64,000 nt of DNA. Origin: Brassica napus. Its lineage: Eukaryota; Streptophyta; Magnoliopsida; Brassicales; Brassicaceae. The stretch lies in assembly GCF_020379485.1 (NCBI RefSeq), contig NC_063437.1, forward strand, positions 1,116,001 to 1,180,000, read 5' to 3'. Positions 33,614 through 45,796 of the stretch are shown piece by piece. Within the stretch, counting starts at the first letter, position 1, and every line of letters starts with the position of its first letter. The notes beneath the pieces were generated by a model. That model had not been told where the DNA came from. It did not search any database and worked only from the letters and a program-made list of their open reading frames with translations. A program made the translations under genes and the position numbers.

Positions 33614-34764
33614 TTATTGCTAACATATTATTAATTTATAAAAGTTTTCTTTGCATTATTCGTTGTATTTACCAGAGCTCAGACGGGGAAATAATCGATT
33701 GCATACTTATTGCGAAGCAACCAGCTTTTGATCATCCCATGCTAAAATACCATACGATTCAGGTACTTTTTTTGTCCTTTCCCTGAGTTTATTATTGCAT
33801 GGCTTACGTACACTTATCACATATATCATTATAGTATATGGTAAAAATAATATTGAAAATAGATGACACCTAGTTCTTATCCGCATGAGGTTTTAACTGA
33901 TGAAGACAATGCTCCATCACCAAGCAACGATGAAGAACAACCAGAAAATATATCTCAGTCTAGGCAAATGGCAGGAGAGTGCCCTGAAAACACTATTCCA
34001 ATCAAAAGAATAACAAAAGAAGATCTTCTCAGAGTAGATAATATCAAAAATTACGGGAAAAAATCAAATATCTCTCGGCCTTATCAGTTATATAACCCGA
34101 TTGATATCATCTCAGATAATAATGACCACGAGGTATGTGTATATGTGCACTTAAATCATCAACATTTCTTCATCACATTAAAACCTTAATTTGTTAAACT
34201 ATATGATTTTCTTGTAGTATGCTATCGCATATGTTAATGGTGGTCCTTACCGCGGAACGAAAGCACAGATAACCGTATGGAAACCGCGGATAGAAGCAGG
34301 AGAATCCAGTTTATCACAGATATGGATCATTGGAGGCAAATTTGGTCCTGGTTTGAATACTATAGAAGCTGGTTTGCATGTCAACCCGGATCTATATGGT
34401 GATTCCAATCCTCACTTTTTTATTTACTGGACTGTAAGTTCTCACAAACTAGTAATTACATTTTTGTGTGTCCATATTATTTTAAGAAATAGTTATCACC
34501 TAATTTTAGTTATTTTTATGAAATGAAATTTGTAATGAGTATATATATATATATATTGAGAAACAGAGTGATGGCTATCACAAAACAGTATGTTATAGTC
34601 TCATGTGCTCATGCTTTGTTCAAATTAACAGAAGAGTCTCCCCTGGTGGTGTGTTTAACCATATCTCCACCTATAATGGTCCACAATTTATACTCACCAT
34701 ACAAATATGGAAGGTTGGTTTAGTTAATTACCAAAAATTAAATCATATATTTTTTACAACATAC

Positions 34765-35192
34765 ATGTTTTGGTTTGGTCTTTTTTTTTTGAATGAATGC
34801 TAAATTTATTCATCTCAAAACCTTTTGTACAATAAATGCATCATTGTTTGGAAAAGAATGATACTAACTCAACTTCTGTACAAGATTAACTATAAGCTAT
34901 CGACTTCCAAACCAAAGCTGCATAGCAGTTTGTAGTCTTGAACGTTCTGCCCTGTTTATTGAAGAGATGCGATTTCGCACTTGCTTATCAATTATTGAGA
35001 GTAACAGAGGAGCTGACCACTCGGCCATTTCTCTCCTGCCACACCGAGTATACTGCTGTTTGAAATGCATACCGAATCAGGAAAGTTGTTGTTGCATCCG
35101 TAGTACCCTCAGCCACAATACTCAGAATCGGATTCCAATTGTTAGAGAACCGAGAGGCTAACAGCCTACCCACAGTATGTTTTGGTTTGGTC
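34765..35192 (-). mobile_element. 5'-truncated LINE fragment with 16-bp target duplication
   Basis: A 396-bp insert (34781-35176) flanked by a perfect 16-bp duplication, ATGTTTTGGTTTGGTC. On the minus strand it codes the C-terminal tail of a LINE ORF2 (IRYAFQTAVYSVWQERNGR) and ends in an A-run against the duplication. It sits where exon 6 of neprosin copy 1 should be, at the join to the promoter block of copy 2. Confidence 0.88.
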
Positions 35193-35296
35193 AAAGGTGG
35201 AGATTGTGAAGAATTGACCTTGTTTGGTTTGGTCAAACATACTTGTTTGGTTTAGTCAAACATACTTATATTGTTTGGTCAAACATACTTGTTTGG
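35189..35296 (+). promoter_or_regulatory. W-box array upstream of neprosin copy 2
   Basis: Three to four imperfect copies of a unit like GGTCAAACATACTTGTTT. Five WRKY-type W-box cores (TTGACC/T in either orientation) lie at 35189-35194, 35214-35219, 35231-35236, 35254-35259 and 35277-35282, about 340-430 bp before the start codon of copy 2. Confidence 0.55.
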
Positions 35297-35621
35297 ATCA
35301 AGTTGATGGAGAAAAAAGAAGAAGAAGAGAGAATACATTGGGTTAGCCAAAAAAGCCCATTTGGTTTAGAGATTATGAGAATGTTTATGGTTATAAATAT
35401 CCTATCTTAAACTATCTATAACCTAAGCCACATTGAAGCATCTCTATCTCTCTAAAGTTTTTTCTTGAAATAAAGAGCTTGTAATTTTCATATTATAGTG
35501 AGGGGTAAAAAATACCTCCCCAAAAATAACGGTTCGAAGTCGTGAACAGGCTGAATAACTTGCTTGTGCTCTCTTTTTTGTGTTTAGATTATCCTCAGCC
35601 AAATCAAATTCAGTACAAGTC

Positions 35622-37590
35622 ATGCATGTCCGTTCCTTGACGATGAAATCGGTTGTGAGATGTCTCCTGGTTGTGCTAACGGTGATGGTAACGAATATAG
35701 TGGAGCCAATAGCTGGAAAAGTCAAAAATCAACAGATTGAACTCAGGCTTAAGCAACTCAACAAGCAAGCTCTTAAATCCCTCGAGGTATATATAAAACG
35801 AATATAACTTCAGGAAAATAAAAATATTAACGTGCGTAGTGTGTCAAAAGAATAGTTCTAACTTAAAGTTCTTACTTCTTATTTACAATCTTGACGTAAA
35901 GAACCAAACTATATTAGTGTTTCAAAAAAAGAAAAGAACAAAACTATATTTAACTAGAAGTCTGCAACAGTTTTCTTACCAATATGTTTTTTGTTGCATT
36001 ATCCGTTGTATCCATCAGAGTTCAAACGGTGAAATAATTGATTGCATATCTATTGTGAACCAACCAGCTTTTGATCATCCCATGCTCAAAAACCATACGA
36101 TTCAGGTTCCGTATTAACTACTTTTTGTCTTTTCTTTCTTTGAGTTATTATTTCATGACTTATACGTACTCTGACATTTATCACTATAATATATGGTAAA
36201 AATAATATTAAAATAGATGACACCTAGTTCTTATCCGCACGAGGTTTTAACCGAAGAAAACAACGCTCCAACACCAAGCAACGACGAAGAACAACCAGAA
36301 ATTACAGTTCAGCCTTGGCAACTGGTAGGAGAGTGCCCTGAAAACACTATTCCAATCAAAAGAATAACAAAAGAAGATCTTCTAAGAGAAGATAATATAA
36401 AGAATCACGGGAATAAATCGAATATCTCTCAGCCTCATCAATTCTATCACCCGAAGGATATAACTAACTATAGTGTCCACGAGGTATGTGTATACACATG
36501 CATTCAAATCATCAATACTTATTCACATATTAAAACCTTAAATTTGTTGAACTATATGTTTTTTTTTTGTAGTATGCGATCGCATCTGTTGATGGTGGTC
36601 CTTTCCGCGGAACGAAAGCACAGATAAACGTGTGGAAACCACGAGTCCAAGAAGTAGGAGAATCCAGTATATCACAGATATCGATCATAGGAGGAAAATT
36701 TGATGCTGGTTTGAATTCAATACAAGCTGGTTCGCATGTCCATCCGGCTCTATATGGTGATGACAATCCTCATTTTTTTATATACTGGACAGTAAGTTCT
36801 CATAAACTCTTTCTCAAAAAAAAAAGTTGTAATTACATTTTTTGCATGTTCATATTTTTCTTTTAATATTACCTGATTAATTTTTTATTTTTTTTGTAAA
36901 ATGAATATATAGTGACTAACTTTTTTTTTGATAAATAAAATAATAAAAACAGAGAGACAATTATCAGAAAACAGGATGCTACAATCTCAGGTGTCCCGGC
37001 TTTGTTCAAATTAACAAAAAACTCACCCCTGGTTATTTGTTAACGCCCATCTCCACCTATAATGGTCCACAAGTTAAATTTACCATAAAAATGTGGAAGG
37101 TTTGTTTAGTTAATAACCAAAGAAATTCTTATATGGTGGCAGTACATTATTAGTATACATCAAATTTATATTTTTTACGAATCAGAGTTTTTGTTATTAT
37201 TTTTCTTAGGATCCAAAGACAGGAAACTGGTGGTTACAATTGAATGATCAAGAGTTGATAGGGTATTGGCCAAAAGAGATATTCACAAACCTTGCAGATG
37301 AAGGGGCAAGCGTAATTGAATGGGGAGGTGAAGTGGTGAACAAGAAAAAAGACGGACAACACACAACCACTGAAATGGGAAGTGGACACTTTCCAAGTGA
37401 AGGATTTGGAAAAGCAAGTAGCTTTGAAGTCATCAAAATCATTGATATGAATAATGGTTTAATAGATCCGGTTAAAGTTAAAACTGTAGTGAGTCGACCT
37501 GCTTGTTACGATATTAAAACAGGTTATGATAAGACATACGAGGTTTTTTTCTACTATGGTGGTCCTGGTCGTAACCCGAATTGTTCTTAG
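35622..37590 (+). CDS. Neprosin-type protein copy 2, catalytic Glu replaced by Gln
   Basis: Neprosin family: an N-terminal activation peptide (DUF4409) and a C-terminal glutamic-peptidase fold (DUF239). The reference neprosin, from Nepenthes, is a secreted prolyl endopeptidase. Exons: 35622-35786, 36019-36105, 36217-36483, 36573-36791, 36953-37099, 37210-37590; 421 aa, no stops, GT-AG introns. The N-terminus has a hydrophobic signal-like stretch (VVRCLLVVLTVMVTNIV); ATG 35643 is an alternative start. DUF4409 part: IELRLKQLNKQALKSLE and [13 protein letters not shown]. In the catalytic domain the second Glu is kept (VIEWGGE, about residue 332) but the first motif reads NSIQAG at about residue 224 where paralogues have NTIEAG. 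It may be an inactive enzyme or a binding protein. Gene function in crucifers is not known to me. Confidence 0.9.
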
Positions 37591-38188
37591 ATATTTCATA
37601 TTTATATGTAATCTAAAATAAAAATTGTTAAAGTTGTATTGTGTTCCGGATGGTTGTGAATGTAGACCAAGACTATTTCATTCTCTAGAGTTTATAGTTA
37701 TATCTAAAAACTAAGTTTGATTATAACTTTTGGTTTGTCTTCTTCTTTCCAAGTTTGATGCTCCGTTGGCCTCTTGACTTCAGGTCATAGATGCTGCAAA
37801 GGACATAAAAAGCGTGTTTTTCTAATCCAGTAAATGCAGTACTGTATAGAAGAAGTAGAAGAAGTCAGAGATGCTTTACCTTGATTAATGTGAAATTGTA
37901 TCATACTGCATTTTTAGAAGAAGACCGCTCACTTAAGATACAAATGTTGATGAATCACTCGAAAACCATAAAGTGTGGCTAGATTTGTAATTGTTGTAGT
38001 TGTTTATCGAGACAACACACATGGAGTCCATGAGCGTCTGGATTTGTAGACAAACATTAGTGTCAACTGGCAAAAAATAAACGCCAGAAGATGCGAACTG
38101 GGTCGTATCGACACTAGAGATTGACGCAATGGTGAAGCGTCAACAACAGAAATCTGAGAAATTGAAGGAGACAAACAAAGCTTTGGTA
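37591..38188. other. 3' flank of neprosin copy 2
   Basis: About 100 bp (37637-37735) are nearly the same as the 3' flank of copy 3 (48475-48570), showing that the duplicated unit included downstream DNA. The rest shows no gene. Confidence 0.5.
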
Positions 38189-38846
38189 ATGGAAACTAGG
38201 GGTGGGCACTTTACATACCCGAACCCAACCCGAAAAATCCGAACCGAAGTAGCAATATACCCGAACATGTATTAAATTAAGAGAGATTGGATATCCGAAT
38301 CCGAACGGATAAAATTCGAACCCGAATGGATATCCGAAGATAACCGAACATATATATATTTATACTTATATTTCTAGATTATATCTCTTTTAAAAAAAAT
38401 ATTTATATTGATGTTATACATACTTTAAGATATAAGTATATATGTATATTGGAGAAAATGATTTCATATTAATTTAAAATGCATGTCAAATTTTTTGTTT
38501 CATGTATTAACAAAAGTTACATTCAAAGTTTAAAAACAATACCCAAATTAATATTTATTTGTTTTTGAAATATTATCTCCAAACCTATTAATCGTTCAAT
38601 CTATAAAAAAAATAAAAATAACAGTTAAGTCAAATCTTTACTTTTAAATACAAGAAACTTAAAAAATAAAAAAAATTATTATTTTTTAAAATCTAAATAT
38701 CCGAACCTGGTTCAAAATAACCGAACCCGACCCGAAGTACATAAATATCTGAACGACTTCTCTATCTCTATATCGATATACCCGAAAATCTGAAATATCC
38801 GATCCGAACCCGAACGGGTATCCTAACGCCCACCTCTAATGAAAAC
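38189..38846. mobile_element. hAT-like MITE (642 bp)
   Basis: Ends TAGGGGTGGGC (from 38197) and GCCCACCTCTA (to 38838) are inverted copies with one mismatch. They are flanked by ATGGAAAC and ATGAAAAC, an 8-bp target duplication with one change. The subterminal regions are CCCGAACC/CCGAA repeats with an AT-rich core. Non-coding. Confidence 0.75.
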
Positions 38847-38849
38847 AAA

Positions 38850-39000
38850 GCGTACATGTTTGGGTTTGGTCAAAGGTGGAAAGTGTGAAGAATTAACCAA
38901 ATCAAATCAATTTTGGTCAAATGGATGGACAGTAAAAGAACAAAGAAGATATTGGGTTAGGAAAACAGAAGCCCATTAGGTTTAGACTTTAGAGAGAACA
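38850..39000. repeat. Relic of a neprosin upstream block
   Basis: GTTTGGTCAAAGGTGGAAAG, then GTGAAGAATT...CC and GCCCATTAGGTTTAGA match the promoter-side sequence of copy 2 at 35183-35370. No neprosin exons follow, so this is probably what remains of a further lost copy. Confidence 0.6.
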
Positions 39001-39146
39001 GATAATTTATGATTATACTGAATTTTCATCAAAGCAACGAGGGCGCAGATTACTTTCTGTTGACAAATTTATTAAAACACACTGGATTTTAATCCGCGCA
39101 GTATTTAAAAAAAAAAGTAATGTATTTGTTTTTTTATGTTACTATT

Positions 39147-39626
39147 TAGGATTGGACAAAAAACTCGAATTCGAAGAATCGAACCGATCCCAATCCGAAT
39201 AAGTAGTACCAAATCCGAACCGAAATTGATTAAATATCTGAATTATTCAAAATTTTAGCATTTGAAAAACTGAAACCTAATCCGATCCAAACTGAAATAT
39301 TTTATTAATCCAAAATAGATTTATATACTTATATATATTAATTATTTTTAGATTTAATATATATAAAAACATCCAGAATATATATGATACTTTTAAGTTC
39401 GTTTAAATACTTAAAAATATATATAAATAATAAAACGTAAATATCTAAAATGGTTAAAATATATTCAAAACTCCAAAAATACTTAAATCATTATTAATTC
39501 TCTATTCAAATATTTAAACCAAATCAGTTTAAATTGGTTATCCAAATCCGAACCGAATCTTCAAAGATCTGAACCGAACATGAAATCCCGAACATACTCG
39601 AAAACGAACCCGAACGCCCACCCCTA
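39147..39626. repeat. Decayed hAT-like MITE
   Basis: Ends TAGGATTGGAC and GCCCACCCCTA enclose the same GAACC-rich build as the element at 38197. A clean 8-bp duplication is not visible. Confidence 0.5.
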
Positions 39627-40010
39627 ATCACTATATATATTTTATATATGTCATCATAGGTTACAAAAATATGTGTTATCATATAATTAATCGTATTTTA
39701 TATGTACCATCAACTAAGTTTTTTTATAATTAATAATATTTTATACGTACAATCATATACATAATCACATATATTATATTTTTAAATTTCAATGTGAAAT
39801 ATAAAAACCGTAATTTAAGTTGGTGTTTGAAATTAGGCTTTGTGTTGTATTTTTCTTATATATTTTGAAAACATTTTTATAATGGTTATTGGAAAATATG
39901 TTAGTAAAAATAAAATTTTGAATATATGTATATTTTTAATGAATTTTTGGTATAAATCAATTTTAAATTATTATTTTGTTTTGAATATGTATATCAAGTA
40001 ACATAAACCC

Positions 40011-40355
40011 ATTACTTTTTAATACAATGTAATGGACTTTTAATTTTTTTAATAGCATAAGTCCATTACTTTTTTTTTTCCTAACTTACTTGACATCCAT
40101 GTTTCCAAACAGCACTATCTTTTTTTAATTACTATCTATCTTTGCAAAAAAATCTTAAAGTACTTCTACTTTAATAAGATAGATTACTTTTTAATACAAT
40201 GTAATGGACTTCCAATTTTTTTAATAGCATAAGCCCATTACTTTTTTTCCTAACTTATTCATATTCATGTTTCCAAACAACACTATTTTTTCGAATTGCT
40301 ATCTATGTTTCCAAACAAAAGTTTAAAGTACTTCTACTTTAATAAGATAGATGTT
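40011..40355. repeat. Tandem duplication, 172-bp period
   Basis: Two copies starting ATTACTTTTTAATACAATGT (40011 and 40183) share further blocks, including TAAAGTACTTCTACTTTAAT. Confidence 0.75.
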
Positions 40356-40375
40356 TGTTCATTAATATACTAGCC

Positions 40376-40870
40376 TGGGCATTCATTTTTTCGGTTTGGT
40401 TTTCAGTTTAGTTCAGATAACAATATTAGGAACACGATAAAATTTTGAATTCAATTGAGTATTGGTTCGGTTCCCATTCGGATAATTTCGAATAATTCAG
40501 GTATAATCACATTTTTTTTGAATTTTTGGATAAATAAAATAATTCGGATAAAAAAGTTTCGGATGATTTTGTTCTATCAAAAAATTAAGATAATTTTAAA
40601 TATTTCAGATAAAAATAATAGAATAATCCAGTTTTTGGCTAATTTGGGTTATAGTTTGATAATTTTAAAACTAAATATTATTAATAATTTTAGATATGTA
40701 AACTATATTTTGGATATTTGGGTTGCCTTTTTGGTTCTTGGTTTGATTTCGATTTAATTTTTTTTGTTCTATAGATATAGGAACCATTCAGATATATGTG
40801 AATATTGATTCGGTTCTAGTTTTTTTGTTTCATTTCGATTTTCGGTTCTCGGTTCATATGTCGGCCTGGA
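40376..40870. repeat. GGTTCGG-rich repeat (hAT-like debris)
   Basis: Opens with TAGCCTGGGCAT and consists of TCGGTTTGG/ATTCGGAT motifs around an AT-rich core. No confirmed right terminus. Confidence 0.35.
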
Positions 40871-42599
40871 TCTGTTTGTAAAATCTGTATTATATTTTAT
40901 AAATACCTGATAACATTTTATTTTAATGAGAGATTTAATAAAACATTAGGACTGTTTTCATATCAAAACACTACAAAAATCCTCTTAATAATTATAAAAA
41001 TATTCTGAGTATTTTGATGTTTATGAATTATGACTATGAATTTTAATTAGTTTTTATTGATATTATATAATTAAATACGATCAATATATTAACTAATATA
41101 TTTTTATATACTGGAAATATTTAGTAAATAATGAGAAATTGGAGGGATGTTCTTAAAGTTCTTACATATTTAATAAGTTCCCATCATCTCTGTTAAAAGA
41201 ATATTCAGGTTTTAATATTAAAGATTTTAATGATCTCAAATGTAGATTTGCTCCCATTTATTTTCAAAATATAAGATTTTCTCTAATTTACTTTTAAAAT
41301 ATTTTCGAATTTTAAGCAAATGTTTAAATTTGGCACAAAATCTTTCATTCTCAATATTTACAAAATTTTATTTTTTCCTATTTATTTTCCAACTAAAATT
41401 AATATGTTTAAATTAAAAGTTAAAAATATCTCTTGCTAGTTTAGATCTTTCTATATGAAAATGTGAAATTTTAAATATATTGAATAACGAAAAATATAGT
41501 GTAAAACAATATTTAATTACAATCTACATAGACTATAAGTACTGGACGGTAAAAATAAGAAGATTATAAATTATGATTCATAGGTAATGTCGTATAGTAT
41601 GTGAGGATCAAAATGATTTTCTGTGCGCCGGTGTCAATTATATTATGAAACATATAGTTATGAATAAAATAATTAAAAGTGATAACATGTTTGATGATAT
41701 ATGTATTGATAATACGTGATTTAGTAATTTTTTTTTTTTGATGTAGTAAATTACAGTTTAATTGTATTGATATGTGTTCACTCGAGAATTATGTATTCAT
41801 GGTGAGGTTTTCTTTTGATAAAGTATTTTTTACGTTGAACATAACATGTAATGATAGTTTACATTTACGTTGTGTGCCTTGTGGGTTCCAAATCTTGATA
41901 CGTACAAATCTTGGTTCATTTAGTCTGATAGCTTACGTTGTGATTTGTTATAATTTAAATTATACGCGATATTTGCGCGCATGCACGGATTAAGTTTTTA
42001 TAATAATGTTTGTTTATTAAATAATTTTAACATTTTGCAACATTACAATCTTGATCGATTATAAAAAGACGAATACAAATATATCATCGTTTATAAAGAT
42101 TTATGTATTACATCTCATTTTAATTATTTTTAATACTTCATATTCATATGCACAAAAAATATTAAGTTTTACGGCTGACACAAATCACCAAAACCAAATA
42201 GACAACATCGATTATCTAATGACGAAAGAGAATTAGGTTTTCTGCTCTCAATTTGTTTACTATTGATTCTCCATAAGTGATTTCATTTTCTACCTCTATA
42301 AAATTGTGCTTTCGGTCTCGTCTTTGTTTCATTGATATGAGTTAATTTTTTTTTAACTTCTTCTATGAATTTGGTGAATTACATAAGTGTCAATTTAAAA
42401 ATTTGGACATTTGTAATAATTAGTTTCACTTCAGATATATATATAAAACTCAAAATTTTGAAAAAAAAAAATCACTGGCAAACTGTATTAACAGGTTAGT
42501 GTTCAAATCTAATATATCAAGCTATTATAGAATATAAGTGCAGATTCTAAATATAATTGTCTGTCTAGTATATATATTCACGAGCTCGGTCTAAAAATC
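40871..42599. other. AT-rich intergenic, no gene seen
   Basis: Open frames at 41772-41993 and 42051-42236 have no recognisable similarity and lie in AT-rich DNA. I treat them as chance. Confidence 0.35.
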
Positions 42600-42639
42600 A
42601 TCAAATTATAGAACAACAAAAAAATTTCTTATTTCACCC

Positions 42640-43195
42640 GTTCATATAATATCTAAATCCAAACGGATAATATTCGAACCCGAATGAATATCCGAAGATA
42701 ACCAAACTTAAGTATACTTAATCCTATATTTCTAGTTTACTTCTCTTATTTTATTCAAATATTTATATTAATGATGCCTATTGCTCAAAATTAGATAATA
42801 TACATATAATTATAGATAAAATTATTTGCTACTCACTTAAAATACATATCAAGTTCGTGTTTCTTGCATTAACAAAAATTGTATCTAAAATTTCAAAACA
42901 ACAACTAAATTAGTGTCTTTCTATTTTTAAAGTTTTATCTCCAAACCTATTAATAGTTTAATCTTTTAAAAATTAGAAAACCAGTTAAGTTAAAATATAT
43001 TTTAAATACTAAAACTTAAACAATGAATTTTTTTTTTTTCAAAATTTAAATATCCGAATCCGGACCAAAATATTTGAACCCGTACATAAAATATCTGAAT
43101 CCGACTTGAAATGTAGAAATACCCAAACGGGTTCTATACCTTTATACTGAAATACTCGATACAAATCCAAACGTGTATCCGAACGCCCACCCCTA
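42640..43195. repeat. Decayed hAT-like MITE, right end preserved
   Basis: Right end CGAACGCCCACCCCTA at 43195 and CCGAACCCG-rich subterminal DNA as in the 38197 element; the left terminus is lost. Adjacent DNA to 44174 is AT-rich without a gene. Confidence 0.45.
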
Positions 43196-44174
43196 TGATA
43201 TATGATCATGTGTACCTTGCTTGAACAAAAAGAATTAAACCATTGTTCACAAAATTTTCAATTTGAGACTTTTACCATTTATAGTCATTTTTAAAAATTC
43301 AAAATATAACATATAAGAAAAAAATTAATTTTTTTTTATTATATGCTTAATGTGATTGTTTAATTTATTTTAATAGTATAAAATTAAACAAAAAAAGAGA
43401 GAGGTTAGAAAATTTGTTATTAAATATGTATTATTCATAATAATTAATTGTCATATATATGTTAACTATATTAGGTAATTCTGTAGTTTTTATCTAAAGA
43501 AAGAAAAAATATGCTTTTGTACACTACTAATTAGTTTGATAGTTATTTTAATAAAAAAACATAGTATATGTTTATATAGACCAACTTATTTTTCTAACAA
43601 TTTTAATAATCATTCTCGTGATGACACATAGCTACGAAAACATGTTGTAATGTTTCATGATTAATATATAGGGGATATGTAGAAATGAAAATATTATAAA
43701 TATATAAGTTATATTTTAAATAAATTTGTACTAATCACCTAAGTAAATAAATAAGAAACTATAATTTTAAGATTTTATAAATTATAAGCATTTAGAAAAT
43801 ATGAAATCCTGATAGATAGCAAACAGAAAATATGTTTAACAAATAACGTTTGATTACCATAACCTAACTGTTTATACACTTTCTAAATGAAATGAAAAAA
43901 AAATGGTTTTGAAAAATGAAGAGCATGACGTGTATAGTTTAGATTATAGTTTAGGATAAAGTTTGTTTATCTGTTTCTCTTTCATAATGCATGTCCTTTT
44001 GTCTGCGCTAAGCCAAAGTTGATTAGAAAATAACGTGGGGGAAATGGTAAAGTTAAGAAGAACCGTATAAACGAATACTATAAATTCGGTACGTTGTTTT
44101 CCGTACAGAGTATATCCTGCGAATATGAGGCCGTATAAAGCGTATTTTAGAACAGTGTTTTAATAGAATTAAAA

Positions 44175-45796
44175 TCTATACTATTATTCGAAAAGTGAAT
44201 TTGCTTAGTTGTCATTTTTTTCCATAATTTTAGAGAATTTTGATTATTTATCATGTTTCAGTAATTTTTAGCTGAATCAGTAGTTTATTAATTTGGATAA
44301 TATTATTATTTTAAATTAAGTATTAGTAAATGTTAGGATATAATCTATACTATAAATCAAGATTATCTATATTTTTGAGTAATTTTTTTATATTACAGTT
44401 AAATAATAGTATAAATAGAATATGTAAGGAAAATTGCCACAAATAGCACATTCATAGTACCACTTTTCATATTTACACTAACCACTTTTACCATTACTTT
44501 TAATGAAGAAATTTAGTATTCTAATAAATATATAAATAAAGTCTTAAAAATATATAAAATTTATAAAAAATAGTTTCAAACATAATTTTCGTTTTTCAAA
44601 AAGGAATTTGAAAAAAAACAATTCGAAAAAAAAAATTTATAAAAAAAAATTTATAAAAAATTTCGAATTTGAAAAAGTATAATTCGAAAACATAAATTTT
44701 TTTTTTACTTTTACCTTTTATTTTAATTATTATTATTTTTTATTTAAATAATGATTTATTATATATATAAATAGCAAGGGTATAAGAGTCTTTTGTCACT
44801 TAATGAAGAATGTATTTTTGAAAATATCTCCTTAGTGGCGGTAAAAATAAAAAGTGGTACCATGAAAGTGGTAAACATGTAATTTCCCCAATATGTAAGT
44901 GATATTTATCATAATCTATCTTATATTATAACAATATGCAAATGCTAGTACGTAAAAGATATAGTTAACTAATATTATATATAATTAATATTTGTTGTAA
45001 TCTATTTTATCTACATTATTATTTGCAAAGTGATTTTTCGCATTCGAGCTCTCACATTAAAAGTTATAACGGTTAAATAGTTGTATCCTTAATGAATAAT
45101 TAGCTTAGACATTAGTTAAACAAAAAATGTTTACAATAAAAATAAAATTTACCAAAAAAAAAAACATATTATAAAATATATATATAGTTAGTGTATATCT
45201 CAATGCTCCGTTGATGCAATAGTGTTATACATATTTTAATAGGTTATTTTATGAACTTATATTATCAAGATAAACATGTTGTTACGGTTTCTATTTTCAA
45301 TATGTTCTCACAAACATCATTTTGTATACATTCTTTTATTAAGTTTAAAAAACAAAGATGTGCAGTTATATGTTAATGAAAAAATATTTTTGTAAATAAT
45401 TCATTATATAATTAATTAAAATGAATTTCACATAAATAATATTAGATTTATAAGTTATATTAGTTAATTTCTTATAAATTATATAATAATTTTTTCAAAA
45501 TAAAATATATTTTTAAAAATAAGATAATTATTATATATTGTTGTTATCTGGAAATAATATTTTTAAAATTATGATGTAAAAATATAATTAAAATTAATTG
45601 AGAAAGAAATTTGAATAAGGATATTTTATAAAATATTTTTAATATGTGAGTGTTTTAAAAATTTAATACAATAATAAATAAATATATATATTGATGAAAT
45701 TTCATATATTATCATACTGGTTTTTGAATTAATAAATTATAAACTAATAAGTATTCGTAAAAAAATTATACCCGTATGTGCGAGCAAAATACTTAG
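44175..45796 (+). mobile_element. Candidate degenerate Helitron
   Basis: The left end A|TCTATACTATTATTCGAAAAG is a good Helitron 5' terminus. The right end (ACCCGTATGTGCGAGCAAAATACTTAG|T) keeps the layout, but the hairpin is decayed and the end reads CTTAG instead of CTAG. Non-coding and AT-rich. Confidence 0.45.

Larger units (their letters stand above)
29994..34713 (+). pseudogene. Neprosin-type (DUF4409/DUF239) gene, copy 1, broken
   Basis: Relic of a secreted glutamic-peptidase-family gene. Exons by comparison with copies 2 and 3: 29994-30177, 33676-33762, 33863-34132, 34218-34433, 34567-34713. Exon 1 gives a signal-peptide-like hydrophobic stretch and LKQLNKQALKSIE, but the following donor GTATA is gone (TTATAA), so translation stops at once. 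Intron 1 is 3.5 kb instead of ~230-275 bp and contains a foldback MITE, a LINE fragment and a Helitron. Exons 2-5 stay open and keep NTIEAG with one catalytic Glu. Exon 6, which carries the second catalytic Glu, is missing, so no active enzyme can result. Confidence 0.88.

Noticed and set aside
35193..35300. Spaced repeats resembling a CRISPR array
   Set aside because: Short imperfect AT-rich units in a plant promoter region, no regular spacers; explained as a minisatellite with W-boxes.
38850..39000. A fourth neprosin gene
   Set aside because: Only the upstream block is present; none of the six exons can be found after it.
40455..40757. 100-codon open frame rich in Ile and Asn
   Set aside because: Arises from AT-rich GGTTCGG-repeat DNA with no similarity to a protein family.
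41980..42000. GC-rich GCGCGCATGCACGG as a Helitron hairpin
   Set aside because: Not followed by a CTAG-type end on either strand within the expected distance.
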